Made by a program: the position numbers and the translations under genes
Notes under the pieces: model-generated
What the model was told of the DNA's origin: nothing
Databases searched by the model: none
Seen by the model: only the letters and a program-made list of their open reading frames with translations
Source of the DNA: Candidatus Nealsoniibacteriota bacterium
GTDB taxonomy: Bacteria > Patescibacteriota > Minisyncoccia > Minisyncoccales > PWPS01
Assembly: GCA_003551435.1 (NCBI GenBank)
Contig: PUMQ01000005.1
Coordinates: forward strand, 1-33,070
DNA length: 33,070 bases
Direction of reading: 5' to 3'
In this document: one piece after another, positions 9,265 to 18,076 of the stretch
Layout: the number at the start of each line of letters is the position of its first letter
How positions within the stretch are numbered: the first letter of the stretch is position 1

Positions 9265-10281
9265 ATGTCCAAAAACAAAAAGAAAAAAGAAAATACACAA
9301 AAAGACAGCGAAAAGAAGCTCCAAGAGATGATTGAAGAGATAAAACAACAGTTCGGTGAAGGATCTTTGATGAAGCTCAGAGAGATGAAGGATGCCGATG
9401 TGGACAGTATCTCTACCGGTTCTTTATCCCTTGACGCAGCCCTCGGAGTGGGAGGCGTTCCCAGGGGAAGAGTGGTGGAAATTTTTGGAAGCGCTTCTAC
9501 GGGGAAAACAACGCTTTCTTTGCATATTCTTGCAAATGCACAAAAAGATGGAGGAGTGGGCGCTTTTATTGACGTAGAAAACGCCCTTGACCCCCAGTAT
9601 GCAAAGCGTCTGGGAGTTAATGTGGAGGATCTTCTTATCTCCCAACCCGACTCCGGAGAACAGGCGCTTCAGATTGTAGAGACTCTTGTTAGATCCGGGG
9701 AAGTTGATGTGGTCGTTGTTGACTCTGTAGCCGCCTTGGCTCCCAAGGCGGAAATTGCCGGAGAGATAGGTGATCCGCACATCGGTCTCCAAGCACGGCT
9801 AATGTCCGCGGCGCTAAGAAAGCTTTCCAAAATAATCTCGGAAACCGGAACGACAGTGATTTTTATCAACCAGACGAGAGTAAATATCGGCCAGAGATTC
9901 GGGAATCCGCAAACCACTTCCGGAGGGTTAGCTCTAAAGTTTTACGCTTCGGTAAGAATAAGCCTAAGCCAAATAGCACAAATCAAGAGCAAAGAAGAGA
10001 TTATCGGAAACCGGATAAGAGCAAAAGTGGTTAAAAACAAAGTGGGAGCTCCTTTTCGGAACGGGGAGTTTGACATCTATTACAACGAAGGAATATCGCG
10101 GTACGGAGAGTTAATTAACATGGGTCTTCGAGAGAAGTTAATAAAAAAAAGCGGAGCATGGTATAATTACGGAGACAAAAAAATGGGACAGGGAATGGAG
10201 CAATCAAAACAGTTTCTAAAAGAAAATCCCGAGGTGGTAAAAAAACTCGAGAAGGAAATTAAAGAAAAACTAACCCTCTAA
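9265..10281 (+). CDS. recA: Recombinase RecA
   Basis: Strand-exchange ATPase of homologous recombination and SOS sensing. The 338-aa protein opens with a short Lys/Glu-rich stretch. It then shows the RecA core: MKL near the N-terminus, Walker [10 protein letters not shown] (residues about 73-81), the [16 protein letters not shown] Walker B/L1 region and the [19 protein letters not shown] stretch covering L2. An in-frame TTG at 9259 would add two residues; ATG 9265 is preferred. No Shine-Dalgarno sequence is seen. The stop is only 5 bp from the stop of convergent rpsR. Confidence 0.97.
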   Translation: MSKNKKKKENTQKDSEKKLQEMIEEIKQQFGEGSLMKLREMKDADVDSISTGSLSLDAALGVGGVPRGRVVEIFGSASTGKTTLSLHILANAQKDGGVGAFIDVENALDPQYAKRLGVNVEDLLISQPDSGEQALQIVETLVRSGEVDVVVVDSVAALAPKAEIAGEIGDPHIGLQARLMSAALRKLSKIISETGTTVIFINQTRVNIGQRFGNPQTTSGGLALKFYASVRISLSQIAQIKSKEEIIGNRIRAKVVKNKVGAPFRNGEFDIYYNEGISRYGELINMGLREKLIKKSGAWYNYGDKKMGQGMEQSKQFLKENPEVVKKLEKEIKEKLTL

Positions 10282-10286
10282 AATAT

Positions 10287-10484
10287 TTAGGTTCGGGTGA
10301 AGGGAACGAGCGCCATGTAACGCGCTCTTTTTATTGACTGAGAGAGCTTTCTTTGGTGGGCCGAACAGACCCCGGTCTTTCTTCTTGGTCTTATTTTGTA
10401 CATCTCCGACATAAACCGCAAAAGAAGATCCGTATTTTTAAAGTCAATCTTTTTTATATTGTTTTGGCAAAAATAACACTGCAT
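10287..10484 (-). CDS. rpsR: Small ribosomal subunit protein bS18
   Basis: Component of the 30S platform that contacts S6. The 65-aa product has the family core: CYFC near the start, IDFKNTDLLLRF, IRPRRKTGV and the C-terminal QRKLSQSIKRARYMALVPFT. The two N-terminal cysteines (CYFC) suggest the zinc-type variant. ATG 10484 is chosen; an in-frame TTG (10490) would add two residues. It is the third gene of rpsF-ssb-rpsR, the classic order. The gap from ssb is filled with 7-bp repeats. Confidence 0.95.
   Translation of the reverse strand: MQCYFCQNNIKKIDFKNTDLLLRFMSEMYKIRPRRKTGVCSAHQRKLSQSIKRARYMALVPFTRT
10308..10332 (+). terminator. Terminator-like hairpin for recA inside rpsR
   Basis: GAGCGC (10308-10313) pairs exactly with GCGCTC (10322-10327), followed by five Ts. 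It would end plus-strand recA transcripts about 45 nt past the stop codon, yet it lies inside the 3' part of rpsR on the opposite strand. It may be a coincidence of arginine and alanine codons. Confidence 0.45.
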
Positions 10485-10491
10485 ATACAAC

Positions 10492-10571
10492 CTATGACCT
10501 ATGACTCATGACCTATGACCGTTATAATTATCATCTGTCATTTGTTATTGGTCATTTGTTATTAGTTATTT
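10492..10571. repeat. Heptanucleotide repeats between ssb and rpsR
   Basis: Four units of (C/T)(T/C)ATGAC with a strict 7-bp period occupy 10492-10519. Five units of GT(C/T)ATTN occupy 10537-10571, running onto the ssb stop codon. The two blocks are roughly inverted copies of one another and flank an AT-rich centre, so a long imperfect hairpin is possible. Confidence 0.75.
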
Positions 10572-11013
10572 AAAAAGGTATATCTTTTACATCAATTTCA
10601 TCGTCCTCGTCTATTACCGGTATTTCCCGGCCTTTATCACTCTGAGGATTGCTTTCTCCTTTCTTTTGGTCAGGATTTCCCTCTCCTCGGGGCCCGAATT
10701 GCATTCTCTCGGCCACTATCTCTGTTTTGTAACGCTTGTTTCCTTCTTTATCATCCCAGCTTCGGGTTTGCAGCCTTCCTTCAAAGAGAGCAAGGGACCC
10801 CTTTTTGAGATACTGGGCGGCGATATCTGCAAGATTTCCGAAGAGGACTATATCGTGAAACTCGGTTCTTTCCTGATTTTCCCCCGACCTATCTTTAAAG
10901 TAGCTGTTTGTGGCTACACCGATGTTTACAACACTTATTCCGCTGTCCGGAAGAGCTCTTTTTTCAGGATCGCGAGTAAGGCGCCCGACGATAATGGTTT
11001 TGTTGAAATTCAT
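10570..11013 (-). CDS. ssb: Single-stranded DNA-binding protein
   Basis: Coats single-stranded DNA in replication and repair and recruits partners through its tail. The 147-aa protein has an N-terminal OB fold (residues 1 to about 108; MNFNKTIIVGRLTRDPE and FGNLADIAAQYLKKGS are typical). A disordered linker follows, and the acidic C-terminal tip ends DVKDIPF, the partner-binding motif. ATG 11013 has no Shine-Dalgarno sequence. It sits between rpsF and rpsR in the standard operon. Confidence 0.96.
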   Translation of the reverse strand: MNFNKTIIVGRLTRDPEKRALPDSGISVVNIGVATNSYFKDRSGENQERTEFHDIVLFGNLADIAAQYLKKGSLALFEGRLQTRSWDDKEGNKRYKTEIVAERMQFGPRGEGNPDQKKGESNPQSDKGREIPVIDEDDEIDVKDIPF

Positions 11014-11084
11014 AAGTAATTAACGATTAATATTAGTAATGATGACAATAGTAACCGTGACAGTGGCCAGAAGTTAATTGTCAA
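11014..11084. repeat. Degenerate heptanucleotide tract between rpsF and ssb
   Basis: The spacer can be read as diverged 7-bp units (for example ATGACAA, TAGTAAC, CGTGACA, ATTGTCA). It resembles the clearer tracts at 10492 and 28061 but is much more degenerate. Confidence 0.4.
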
Positions 11085-11474
11085 TCAAAGTATTTCGTCT
11101 ATTTTGGCATCAATATCTCGAAGAGACGCTTTTTCCGGTTTTAGCGATCTCCTTTTTCTGGCAGGTTTTTGCTCTTCCTCTTTTTTTGTCGCTTGCTTTT
11201 CTATCAGGATATGGCGCATTACATTACTCTCTTTTTCCACCTCTTTCTCCAAATCCTTAAGATTCTTCTTATCAATTTCAAAATCAATGGAGGTAAGATA
11301 TCCTTCCGTTTCTTTGCCTATCGGGTAAGCGAGCTTTTTTTTGGAGGGAATCTGTTCGTTTCCCAAAACGCCGTTGTTTTTTTCAACGGTTTTTTTTATC
11401 TTTGCGTGGTAATCAACCGCTTCCTGCGCAGTTAAGGAAGGGGGTATAAGGTAGGTTATTTCGTAGGATTTCAT
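11085..11474 (-). CDS. rpsF: Small ribosomal subunit protein bS6
   Basis: 30S platform protein that pairs with S18. The first 95 or so residues of 129 match the S6 fold: MKSYEITYLIPPSL, then KKLAYPIGKETEGYLTSIDF and ESNVMRHILIEK. A Lys/Arg/Glu-rich extension follows (about residues 96-129). It is the first gene of rpsF-ssb-rpsR and has a strong promoter 25 bp upstream. GGAGG occurs in the leader, but 17 nt before the ATG, which is too far for a normal Shine-Dalgarno sequence. Confidence 0.95.
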   Translation of the reverse strand: MKSYEITYLIPPSLTAQEAVDYHAKIKKTVEKNNGVLGNEQIPSKKKLAYPIGKETEGYLTSIDFEIDKKNLKDLEKEVEKESNVMRHILIEKQATKKEEEQKPARKRRSLKPEKASLRDIDAKIDEIL

Positions 11475-11498
11475 GTTTTCTTTAAGATCAGCCTCCGG

Positions 11499-11527
11499 AT
11501 TATAGCATTGTCTTTTAAAACAATCAA
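11499..11527 (-). promoter_or_regulatory. Promoter of the rpsF-ssb-rpsR operon
   Basis: On the minus strand TTGATT (11527-11522), a 17-bp spacer and TATAAT (11504-11499), with TG one base upstream (extended -10). The predicted leader is about 18 nt. Confidence 0.75.
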
Positions 11528-11562
11528 GAACTCTGCGTGTTTTGGAAAAAAGGTTTCACGGC

Positions 11563-11591
11563 TTTGCACGGGCAGGTAATTTGGGTATAAT
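11563..11591 (+). promoter_or_regulatory. Promoter of the phosphohexomutase gene
   Basis: TTTGCA (11563-11568), a 17-bp spacer and TATAAT (11586-11591). The expected start point falls at about 11598-11600, on the ATG, suggesting a leaderless mRNA. It diverges from the rpsF promoter. Confidence 0.65.
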
Positions 11592-11599
11592 GGATACAT

Positions 11600-12928
11600 A
11601 TGGAGGAAAAAATATTTAAAGCATATGATATAAGGGGAGTTTACCCCGAAGAGGTAAACGAAGAAGTTGCTTATAAGATAGGAAGAGCGTTTATTACTCT
11701 TTTAGGAAAGAAAAATCCTCGGATTATAATCGGAAGAGATGGGAGGCTGTCTTCGCCTTCCCTTTTTGATTCGCTTAAAAAAGGCATTATTGATTCGGGA
11801 GGAAATGTAACCAATACCGGCCTTTCAAATACTCCTCTTTTGAATTTTTCAGTAGCAAACTTCGGGTATGACGGCGGAGTAATGGTAACCGCCTCGCACA
11901 ACCCGCCGGAGTTCAACGGGTTTAAGATTATCAGGGACGCTGCTTTCCAAATTCACGGCGAAAAGATAGAAGAAATAAAAAGAATAATTGACAGGGAAGA
12001 ATTTAAAGACGGAGAAGGAAAGGAGGAAGAGAAGAGTTTCCTCTCTTATTATACAGACCATCTTTTAAAAAAGGCGGGAGACTTGTCGGGGATGCAGGTT
12101 GTTGTGGATTGCGGTAACGGAGTAGGATCAATCACCGCAAAACCTTTCTTTTCAAAAACAAAAGCAAAGGCAAGTTTTCTTTACGATGAAATAGACGGTT
12201 CTTTTCCCTATCATCTTCCCGATCCGCAGAGTACGGAAGCATCTGTGGCAATAAGAGAAAAAGTAAAAGAAGAAACGGCTGACTTGGGAGTAATGTTTGA
12301 CGGAGATGCGGACAGATGTCTTCTTATCGACGAAAAAGGAGAAGTTGTTTCTCCGGATCATCTTCTTTGCTTGCTTGCCCGGGAAGAATTGGGCAAACAT
12401 CCCGGAGAAAAGGTGTACTATGATCTTCGGTTTAGTATGATCGTAGAAGAGGCAGTAAGACAAGCGGGCGGTATTCCTGTGATAATGAGAGTAGGCAATC
12501 CTTTTTACAAAGAGAAGATTATAAAAGAGGGAGGTATTTTGGGAGCGGAGCTCTCCGGGCACATTATGTTTAGGGAAAACTTTGGAATAGATGACGGGCT
12601 ATTTGCTCTTGTAAAGACACTAACCATTATGGCTGAAAAAAAAGAAAAGCTGTCCTCTCTTCTTTCTCCTTTTAAAAAATATTTTCAAACAGAGGAAATT
12701 AATATGGAAGTTCGTGACAAAGATAAAGCGTTAGAGAAGGCCAGAAGAGTATTTGATGGGGGGAAAGAAATTTCCATTGACGGGGTTTATGTAAGATACA
12801 GTAACTGGTGGTTCAGTCTTCGCAAATCCAATACGGAAGATCTGGTCCGCCTGCGGATTGAGGCAAAAAGAAAAGATCTCCTGGAAGAAAAACGAAAAGA
12901 ATTGGTCTCTTTGATAAAGAGCTCCTGA
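11600..12928 (+). CDS. Phosphomannomutase/phosphoglucomutase
   Basis: Alpha-D-phosphohexomutase that interconverts hexose 1- and 6-phosphates for sugar nucleotide and envelope synthesis. At 442 aa all four family domains are visible. The phosphoserine loop is TASHNP with Ser99. The metal site DGDADR has Asp234, Asp236 and Asp238. The sugar-specificity loop is GAELSGH, and the phosphate-binding loop is RYSNWWFSLRKSNTEDLVR. The SGH loop fits dual mannose/glucose enzymes (ManB/AlgC type), but substrate cannot be fixed from sequence alone. It has its own promoter and is flanked by convergent trpS. Confidence 0.92.
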   Translation: MEEKIFKAYDIRGVYPEEVNEEVAYKIGRAFITLLGKKNPRIIIGRDGRLSSPSLFDSLKKGIIDSGGNVTNTGLSNTPLLNFSVANFGYDGGVMVTASHNPPEFNGFKIIRDAAFQIHGEKIEEIKRIIDREEFKDGEGKEEEKSFLSYYTDHLLKKAGDLSGMQVVVDCGNGVGSITAKPFFSKTKAKASFLYDEIDGSFPYHLPDPQSTEASVAIREKVKEETADLGVMFDGDADRCLLIDEKGEVVSPDHLLCLLAREELGKHPGEKVYYDLRFSMIVEEAVRQAGGIPVIMRVGNPFYKEKIIKEGGILGAELSGHIMFRENFGIDDGLFALVKTLTIMAEKKEKLSSLLSPFKKYFQTEEINMEVRDKDKALEKARRVFDGGKEISIDGVYVRYSNWWFSLRKSNTEDLVRLRIEAKRKDLLEEKRKELVSLIKSS

Positions 12929-12945
12929 TCTTATAATCTCACAAC

Positions 12946-12992
12946 TTGCGAAGGTCCGACCTTCGCAAAACGGCAGGGAGCGACCCCCTGCC
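12946..12992. repeat. Two adjacent palindromes between convergent genes
   Basis: TTGCGAAGGT (12946-12955) pairs with ACCTTCGCAA (12959-12968). GGCAGGG (12972-12978) pairs with CCCTGCC (12986-12992). Neither has a proper T run on either strand. They may be a bidirectional stop for the mutase gene and trpS, or a REP-like mobile palindrome. Confidence 0.6.
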
Positions 12993-13045
12993 AAAAATGG
13001 TTTCACGAAGGGGGAGCCTCCGGAAATTTAGATCTCTGGGAATTT

Positions 13046-14023
13046 TTATTGGAGGCCCATTTTTCTCTTTACTTCCGCCATTTTCTCTTCGGCGAGAGTT
13101 CGCGCTTTCTTCTCTCCTTGTTTTAGTATCTCTTCGATATAAACTTTTCGGCTGGAAAACTCCTCTTTTTTTCTGCGAAAGGACTCTAGTTTTTCAGTTA
13201 AAAGACTGGTTAGCTCCTCTTTGAAAGCTTTGTAGCTCTTTTCCTTCATTTCCTTTTCCAACTCCTCTATCGGTTTTTCACTAAAGAGAGAGTATATGGT
13301 CAAAAGGTTGGAAATTCCCGGCTTTTTCTTTATATCGTATTTAATTTCTTTTCCTGTGTCGGTTGTCGCTGATTTTATTTTTTTCTTTATCTTTTCCGGA
13401 GAGTCAAAAAGAGATATATAGCTTTCTTCGCCATCGGATTTGGACATTTTTTTCGTAGGTTCGGTCAGGCTCATTATCCGGGCTCCATGTGAGGGTAGTT
13501 TTACTTTTGGGAGAACGAAAGTTTCGCCGAATTTTCTGTTAAAGATTCGCGCAATATCTCTTGCCAGCTCTATGTGTTGTTTCTGATCTTCTCCTACCGG
13601 CACTGCCTGGGTGTCGTAAAGTAGAATATCCGCCGCTTGAAGGATAGGGTAATTCAAAAGTCCTGCATTTTCATTTTTTTTATATTTTTTTACTTTCTCC
13701 TTAAACTGAGTCATTCTGTAGAGCTCTCCGAGAGGAGTAACGGTATTCAAGAGCCAGTAGAGTTCGGCGTGTTCTTTTACACTTGATTGAACGAAAATAA
13801 TTACTTTTTCCGGATTAAGCCCTGCGGCTATATAAGATCCTGTTTGTTCAAGGATATGCTTGGAAAGATTTTCTTTGTCGTAAGGAGCGGTTATTGCGTG
13901 AAGATCCACAATGCAAAAAATACACTCGTTTTTATGCTGGAGATCAATCCACTGCTTTATCGCTCCGAGGTAATTTCCTATATGGAGATCCCCTGACGGT
14001 TGTATTCCGCTAAAAATTCTCAT
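13046..14023 (-). CDS. trpS: Tryptophan--tRNA ligase
   Basis: Class Ic aminoacyl-tRNA synthetase charging tRNA-Trp. The 325-aa length is typical. The HIGH-like motif is HIGN at residues 14-17 (after SGIQPSGDL). The second signature is KMSKS at residues 192-196, and GEDQKQHIELARDIA lies between them. It starts at ATG 14023 with no Shine-Dalgarno sequence, 57 bp downstream of the rnj stop on the same strand. Confidence 0.96.
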   Translation of the reverse strand: MRIFSGIQPSGDLHIGNYLGAIKQWIDLQHKNECIFCIVDLHAITAPYDKENLSKHILEQTGSYIAAGLNPEKVIIFVQSSVKEHAELYWLLNTVTPLGELYRMTQFKEKVKKYKKNENAGLLNYPILQAADILLYDTQAVPVGEDQKQHIELARDIARIFNRKFGETFVLPKVKLPSHGARIMSLTEPTKKMSKSDGEESYISLFDSPEKIKKKIKSATTDTGKEIKYDIKKKPGISNLLTIYSLFSEKPIEELEKEMKEKSYKAFKEELTSLLTEKLESFRRKKEEFSSRKVYIEEILKQGEKKARTLAEEKMAEVKRKMGLQ

Positions 14024-14080
14024 AATTTTGGCTTGTGGCTTATATTACAGGCTATTTGTCATCTGTTACTGGTTACTCTA
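14024..14080. repeat. Degenerate heptanucleotide tract between rnj and trpS
   Basis: The spacer contains GTCATCT, GTTACTG and GTTACTC in 7-bp register, related to the GTCATTT/GTTATTG units after ssb. The minus-strand side also has TGTAATATAAG, a possible -10 for trpS. Confidence 0.5.
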
Positions 14081-15877
14081 TCATATTTCAATAACCACGG
14101 GAAGTACTATCGGCCTTCTTCCCGTTTTGCTGTAAAGGAAACTTTCCACTTTGTTTTTTATTTCCGGCTTGATTTCTTTTACCTCTTTTCTCTTTTTCGC
14201 TGACTGGGAAATAATCTGCATCACCTTTTTTCTTACTTCTGTTAAGAGCATTTGCGATTCCCGGAGATAAACAAACCCCCGGGATATGATATCGGGCGAA
14301 TTTTTCAGCTTCCTTGTCTTTTTATCAATAACGGAGATAACCACGAAAATTCCGCTGTCCGCGAGCTCCATTCTATCGTGCAAAACAACTCCCCCCACAT
14401 CTCCGATTCCCGATCCATCAACCATTACAGCGGATGTCGGGACGGATTTTTCGCTTATTGTGAGCTCATTTGCGCCAAGGGCTGTGATAAAACCGTTGTC
14501 TATAAGGGCGATGTTTTTTTTCGGAATACCCTCTTTCTCTGCGATTTTCGCGTGGCTGGCCATCATAGAGTACTGGCCGTGAACGGGCATAAAAAATTTG
14601 GGCTTCATCATTCTTATCATCTCTTTGAGCTCTTCTTGTTGGGCGTGTCCTTTGGCGTGGATGTCCATCATTTGGGAGTGGAAAATGTCCGCTCCCTGGC
14701 GCATTATGTCGTCTTTAAGATTTTGTACGGCGCGTTCATTCCCGGGAATAATGGAAGAGGAGAGAACAACCGCATCACCTTTTTTTATCTGAAAATGGCG
14801 GTGTTGTTTGCTTAAAATACGCATTAATGCCGCTCCTCCTTCGCCTTGGGCTCCGGTGGAAAGGATGGTTATCTTGTCGTCCGGATAGTCAAATGACTTT
14901 TCGGCAGGGATAACTGTTCCTTTTTTTGTTTTTATAAACCCCAGATTTCTAGCAATTTCTATATTCGTTTTCATTCCGTACCCCTCAAGAACAACTTTTC
15001 TTCCGTGCTTTTCAGAAAGAGTGATTATGTCCTGGATGCGATTAATCAGAGAAGCAAAGGTAGAGGCAAAAATTCTTCCTTTCGCTTTTTGAAATATCTT
15101 TTCTAGATTTTCACAAATTACTTTTTCCGACAAGGAACGCCCCTCAGCTTCCGCTCCTGTTGAGTCGGACATTAAGAGAAGTATTCCGCGTGATCCTATT
15201 TCTTTTAACTTTTCAAAATCGGTGGGAGGAGCGTTGGTGGGGGTCGGGTCAAACTTAAAGTCGGAAGTGTGCACGATGTTTCCTACTGGAGTTTCAATAA
15301 AAAGCCCGTAGTTATCGGGGATATTGTGGTTTTCGTGAAAAAATTCCACGCTGAAATAACCAAGATCAATTCTCTCTCCTTCTTTTATTTCGTTTACTTT
15401 AAGCTTTGGCTGTAAGGGAAACTCTTCTTGCCTTTTTTTGGTGATTCCCATTGCCAAAGGCGAGCCGTAAAGGGGAGGGTTTCCTATTTTGTCCAAAATG
15501 TAAGGGACTGCCCCGATATGGTCGTAATGGCCGTGAGTGAAGATTACTCCCATTATATTTTTCTTCTGTTTTTGAAGATAAGAGATATTGGGAATAACGT
15601 AGTCAACTCCCGGAGTTTTCTCCTCCGGAAAATTAAGCCCCATGTCGATAATAATTGCTTGTTCTTTCCACTCTAAAACAGTCATATTCCGTCCAACCTC
15701 CCCTAAACCTCCAAGGGGAACGATTTTTAGACGGTCGGCATTTTTTTCCTCAAACTCTTGGAAGTAGATGTTATTATCGGGCCTTGCGTTTTGAAAACCG
15801 TTCTCTACCCGGTGCGAGTTTTGCGAGGAACGACTTGTTTGCGGGTTGCCATTCAGGCTTTTCTTTTCTTTATTCAT
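14081..15877 (-). CDS. rnj: Ribonuclease J
   Basis: Metallo-beta-lactamase/beta-CASP nuclease for RNA decay and processing, with endo- and 5'-exonuclease activity in characterised members. The product is 598 aa from ATG 15877; an in-frame TTG at 15898 would add 7 residues. A disordered N-terminus of about 45 residues precedes the core. The zinc motif THGHYDHIG has His115, His117, Asp119 and His120. The beta-CASP region includes MPVHGQYSMMASHAKIA, and the C-terminal domain has SRGFVYLRES. It lies 75 bp after tRNA-Leu on the same strand and is followed by trpS. Confidence 0.95.
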   Translation of the reverse strand: MNKEKKSLNGNPQTSRSSQNSHRVENGFQNARPDNNIYFQEFEEKNADRLKIVPLGGLGEVGRNMTVLEWKEQAIIIDMGLNFPEEKTPGVDYVIPNISYLQKQKKNIMGVIFTHGHYDHIGAVPYILDKIGNPPLYGSPLAMGITKKRQEEFPLQPKLKVNEIKEGERIDLGYFSVEFFHENHNIPDNYGLFIETPVGNIVHTSDFKFDPTPTNAPPTDFEKLKEIGSRGILLLMSDSTGAEAEGRSLSEKVICENLEKIFQKAKGRIFASTFASLINRIQDIITLSEKHGRKVVLEGYGMKTNIEIARNLGFIKTKKGTVIPAEKSFDYPDDKITILSTGAQGEGGAALMRILSKQHRHFQIKKGDAVVLSSSIIPGNERAVQNLKDDIMRQGADIFHSQMMDIHAKGHAQQEELKEMIRMMKPKFFMPVHGQYSMMASHAKIAEKEGIPKKNIALIDNGFITALGANELTISEKSVPTSAVMVDGSGIGDVGGVVLHDRMELADSGIFVVISVIDKKTRKLKNSPDIISRGFVYLRESQMLLTEVRKKVMQIISQSAKKRKEVKEIKPEIKNKVESFLYSKTGRRPIVLPVVIEI

Positions 15878-15952
15878 AAGGTTTAAGCTAAATGTCAATT
15901 AGATTAATAATTAAGAGGACAAAAATTTGGAGAGTAAAAATTTCAAATGCGG

Positions 15953-16036
15953 TGCCCAGAGGGAGAGTCGAACTCCCATGGACTTTCGTCCACTGCGCCC
16001 TGAACGCAGCGCGTCTACCAATTCCGCCATCTGGGC
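15953..16036 (-). tRNA. tRNA-Leu(CAG)
   Basis: Minus-strand cloverleaf: acceptor GCCCAGA/TCTGGGC, anticodon stem CTGCG/CGCAG around loop TTCAGGG (anticodon CAG), a long variable arm (TGGAC/GTCCA) and T-arm GGGAGTTCGACTCTCCC. The 3' end reads A-CC-G, so CCA is not fully encoded. It starts 1 bp after the stop codon of the upstream peptide-binding gene, so it is probably cut from that mRNA. Confidence 0.95.
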
Positions 16037-16037
16037 G

Positions 16038-18041
16038 TTATTTTCTTAACACACGCCTGGCGTTTATATGCCACTCGTTTATATTTTCAAATCTTTTTGA
16101 AGGGTTGGTTATAAGCCCCTCCTGAATTCCTTTTACTCTTTCCGAGACGGAGTAAATAAGGTGGGGGTTGTAAAGAAAGATACCCGGAGCGTCTTCCATA
16201 ATTACCTCTTGAAGCTCCAAGAGAGACTCCTCTTTTTCTTCTCCGGTAATTATTTTTTCCAAAAGGGCGTCCGCTTGCTCGTTTTTATATCCTATAAGAT
16301 TTAATCCCGGATCTTCTACTCTGGTTGAGTGCCACAAAGGAAAAGGGTTTAAAATATCGGTAAACATTATTCCGAAAAGGAGAGCCTGAAATTCGCGTGG
16401 GCGAATGGTATCCTCTCTTAACTCAAGAGAGCTTTTTACAACAACCTCCGTTTCTACTCCTAGCTTGTCCCACTGTTCTCCTAAAACCTCGGCGGTTTTT
16501 ATAAGCATCGGATCGTCAATGGTAGTTATAGAAACCTCCAGCAAGATCGCTTCCTTGAATATTTCTTCACAAAGCTCATTCAATTTCTCTCGTGTACTTT
16601 CTGCCACCATTCCCGTTCCGCTTGTAAATCCGTGGGGGTCAAGTATCTCCTCCTTATACTTTTCCTGAAAGTAATTCACTGCTTCTTTTGTGCTCTCATC
16701 AAAAAACCCCGTTACTTCTCCCTGGGGATAGAGCTCTTCGTCTTCTTTGCTCAGATGAAGAAAGCACCTTTGAAGGTTTCTCACTTCTTCTCCTTTCGAT
16801 CCGTCTTTAAGATCTTCCGTAAAGGAAAAAGGGTCTTCTTTTTGTTTTTTTCCATCTTCAAAGCCTTCTTCTTTGAGAATTTCACGCGCTTTCTCAAGAT
16901 TATAAGGATAACTTTCTTCGGGGAGAGGAAGGCCGTAAAAATCAAGAAGTAGCGGGGAGCTTACCGTTTTTCCTTTGCCCCCGAGAACTTTCTCTATTAT
17001 TTCCTCTTTATTGGTTCCGTAACTTAGAGCCCTTCTTATATTCACATCTCCCGTTGCCTCTTCGCTTTGTAAATTAAAGAGAACGGGGAAAAATCGGGGA
17101 AGAGTAAATTCGTAGTGAGTAAAACCTCTCACTTCTTCCAAGGGGAAATCTCTTGCTACTCCGTCAGAAAGGGCAAATCCGTCTATTCTTCCTCTTGTTT
17201 GGGCGCGAAGAAGCGCCTCCACATCCCCGAAAAAGTGGAAAGAAACTTCGTCTAAAAAAGGACTGGGTTTGAAGTAGTAAGGATTTCTCTCAAGAAAGAT
17301 ACTCTCAATCTCTTCTTTTACGTTTTTTCTTACCTCTCGGAAGCGGTAGGGCCCCGAGCCTACCGGATTCATGTTGTATTCCGAGTAGCGAAAATCACGG
17401 GGAGAAAGGTTTTCGAAAATATGTTCGGGTATTATCTTTAAGGTGAGATTTTCAAGAAACACTGTCGAAGGGTTGTCTAAAGTAAAGCGGATCTCTCTGC
17501 CGGATATTTTCTCTGTCTTTACTCCCGCCCACTGTTGCCGTAGGGTGCTTTGAAAATCGGGATTCTGAATCGTTTTTACGGTAAAAATGACGTCATCGGC
17601 GGTTATTTTTTCCCCGTCAGACCAGTAAATATCTTCTCTTAAAAGAAGGGTAAAAACTCGGTTGTCTTCCGTGGTGTATTTTTCCGCAAGATGGGGAACA
17701 AGCTCTCCTTCTTTATCAAAGCGCATTAGTCCGTCAAATACTACCTCAATAATATCGCGTTCCGTGTCGCTTTGAGAGGCGTAAATAGGATTTATGGTCA
17801 TCCACCTTGTAGACTGGATAAATCCTTCACGGTAACTCCCGCCGTAGGCGGGAACAACTTCTGTCTTCTCATAGTACAGAGAAACGGTGGTATAAAGAAA
17901 AGAAACCACTACTGCCACCACCAAAAAACAAAGAAGAATCTTTTCTTTTTTAACTAGCACCTCCGGAAGCTTTTTCCACTGTTTTTTTGAGGGCCATTTT
18001 TTGGGCCAGAAACCCTTCAATTTGTCTAAAGTGTTAGACAT
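16038..18041 (-). CDS. Membrane-anchored peptide/oligopeptide-binding protein with inserted peptidoglycan-binding-like domain
   Basis: Extracytoplasmic solute-binding protein, family 5 (Dpp/Opp type). The 667-aa protein has a basic N-terminus, then one membrane helix (about 34-55) with no lipobox cysteine, so it is anchored by a signal-anchor helix. The SBP fold shows TERDIIEVVFDGLMRFD, LREDIYWSDGEKITADDVIFTV and NPVGSGPYRF. At about residues 408-492 it is interrupted by a stretch like a PG_binding_1 domain: LKDGSKGEEVRNLQRC, then VTGFFDESTKEAVNYFQEKY and GMVAESTREKLN. The SBP fold then resumes. The gene follows secG by 35 bp and abuts tRNA-Leu. No transporter permease or ATPase is in view. 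Confidence 0.88.
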   Translation of the reverse strand: MSNTLDKLKGFWPKKWPSKKQWKKLPEVLVKKEKILLCFLVVAVVVSFLYTTVSLYYEKTEVVPAYGGSYREGFIQSTRWMTINPIYASQSDTERDIIEVVFDGLMRFDKEGELVPHLAEKYTTEDNRVFTLLLREDIYWSDGEKITADDVIFTVKTIQNPDFQSTLRQQWAGVKTEKISGREIRFTLDNPSTVFLENLTLKIIPEHIFENLSPRDFRYSEYNMNPVGSGPYRFREVRKNVKEEIESIFLERNPYYFKPSPFLDEVSFHFFGDVEALLRAQTRGRIDGFALSDGVARDFPLEEVRGFTHYEFTLPRFFPVLFNLQSEEATGDVNIRRALSYGTNKEEIIEKVLGGKGKTVSSPLLLDFYGLPLPEESYPYNLEKAREILKEEGFEDGKKQKEDPFSFTEDLKDGSKGEEVRNLQRCFLHLSKEDEELYPQGEVTGFFDESTKEAVNYFQEKYKEEILDPHGFTSGTGMVAESTREKLNELCEEIFKEAILLEVSITTIDDPMLIKTAEVLGEQWDKLGVETEVVVKSSLELREDTIRPREFQALLFGIMFTDILNPFPLWHSTRVEDPGLNLIGYKNEQADALLEKIITGEEKEESLLELQEVIMEDAPGIFLYNPHLIYSVSERVKGIQEGLITNPSKRFENINEWHINARRVLRK

Positions 18042-18076
18042 ACCGCTTGTGCGATGCGAGATACTGATTAAAAGTG

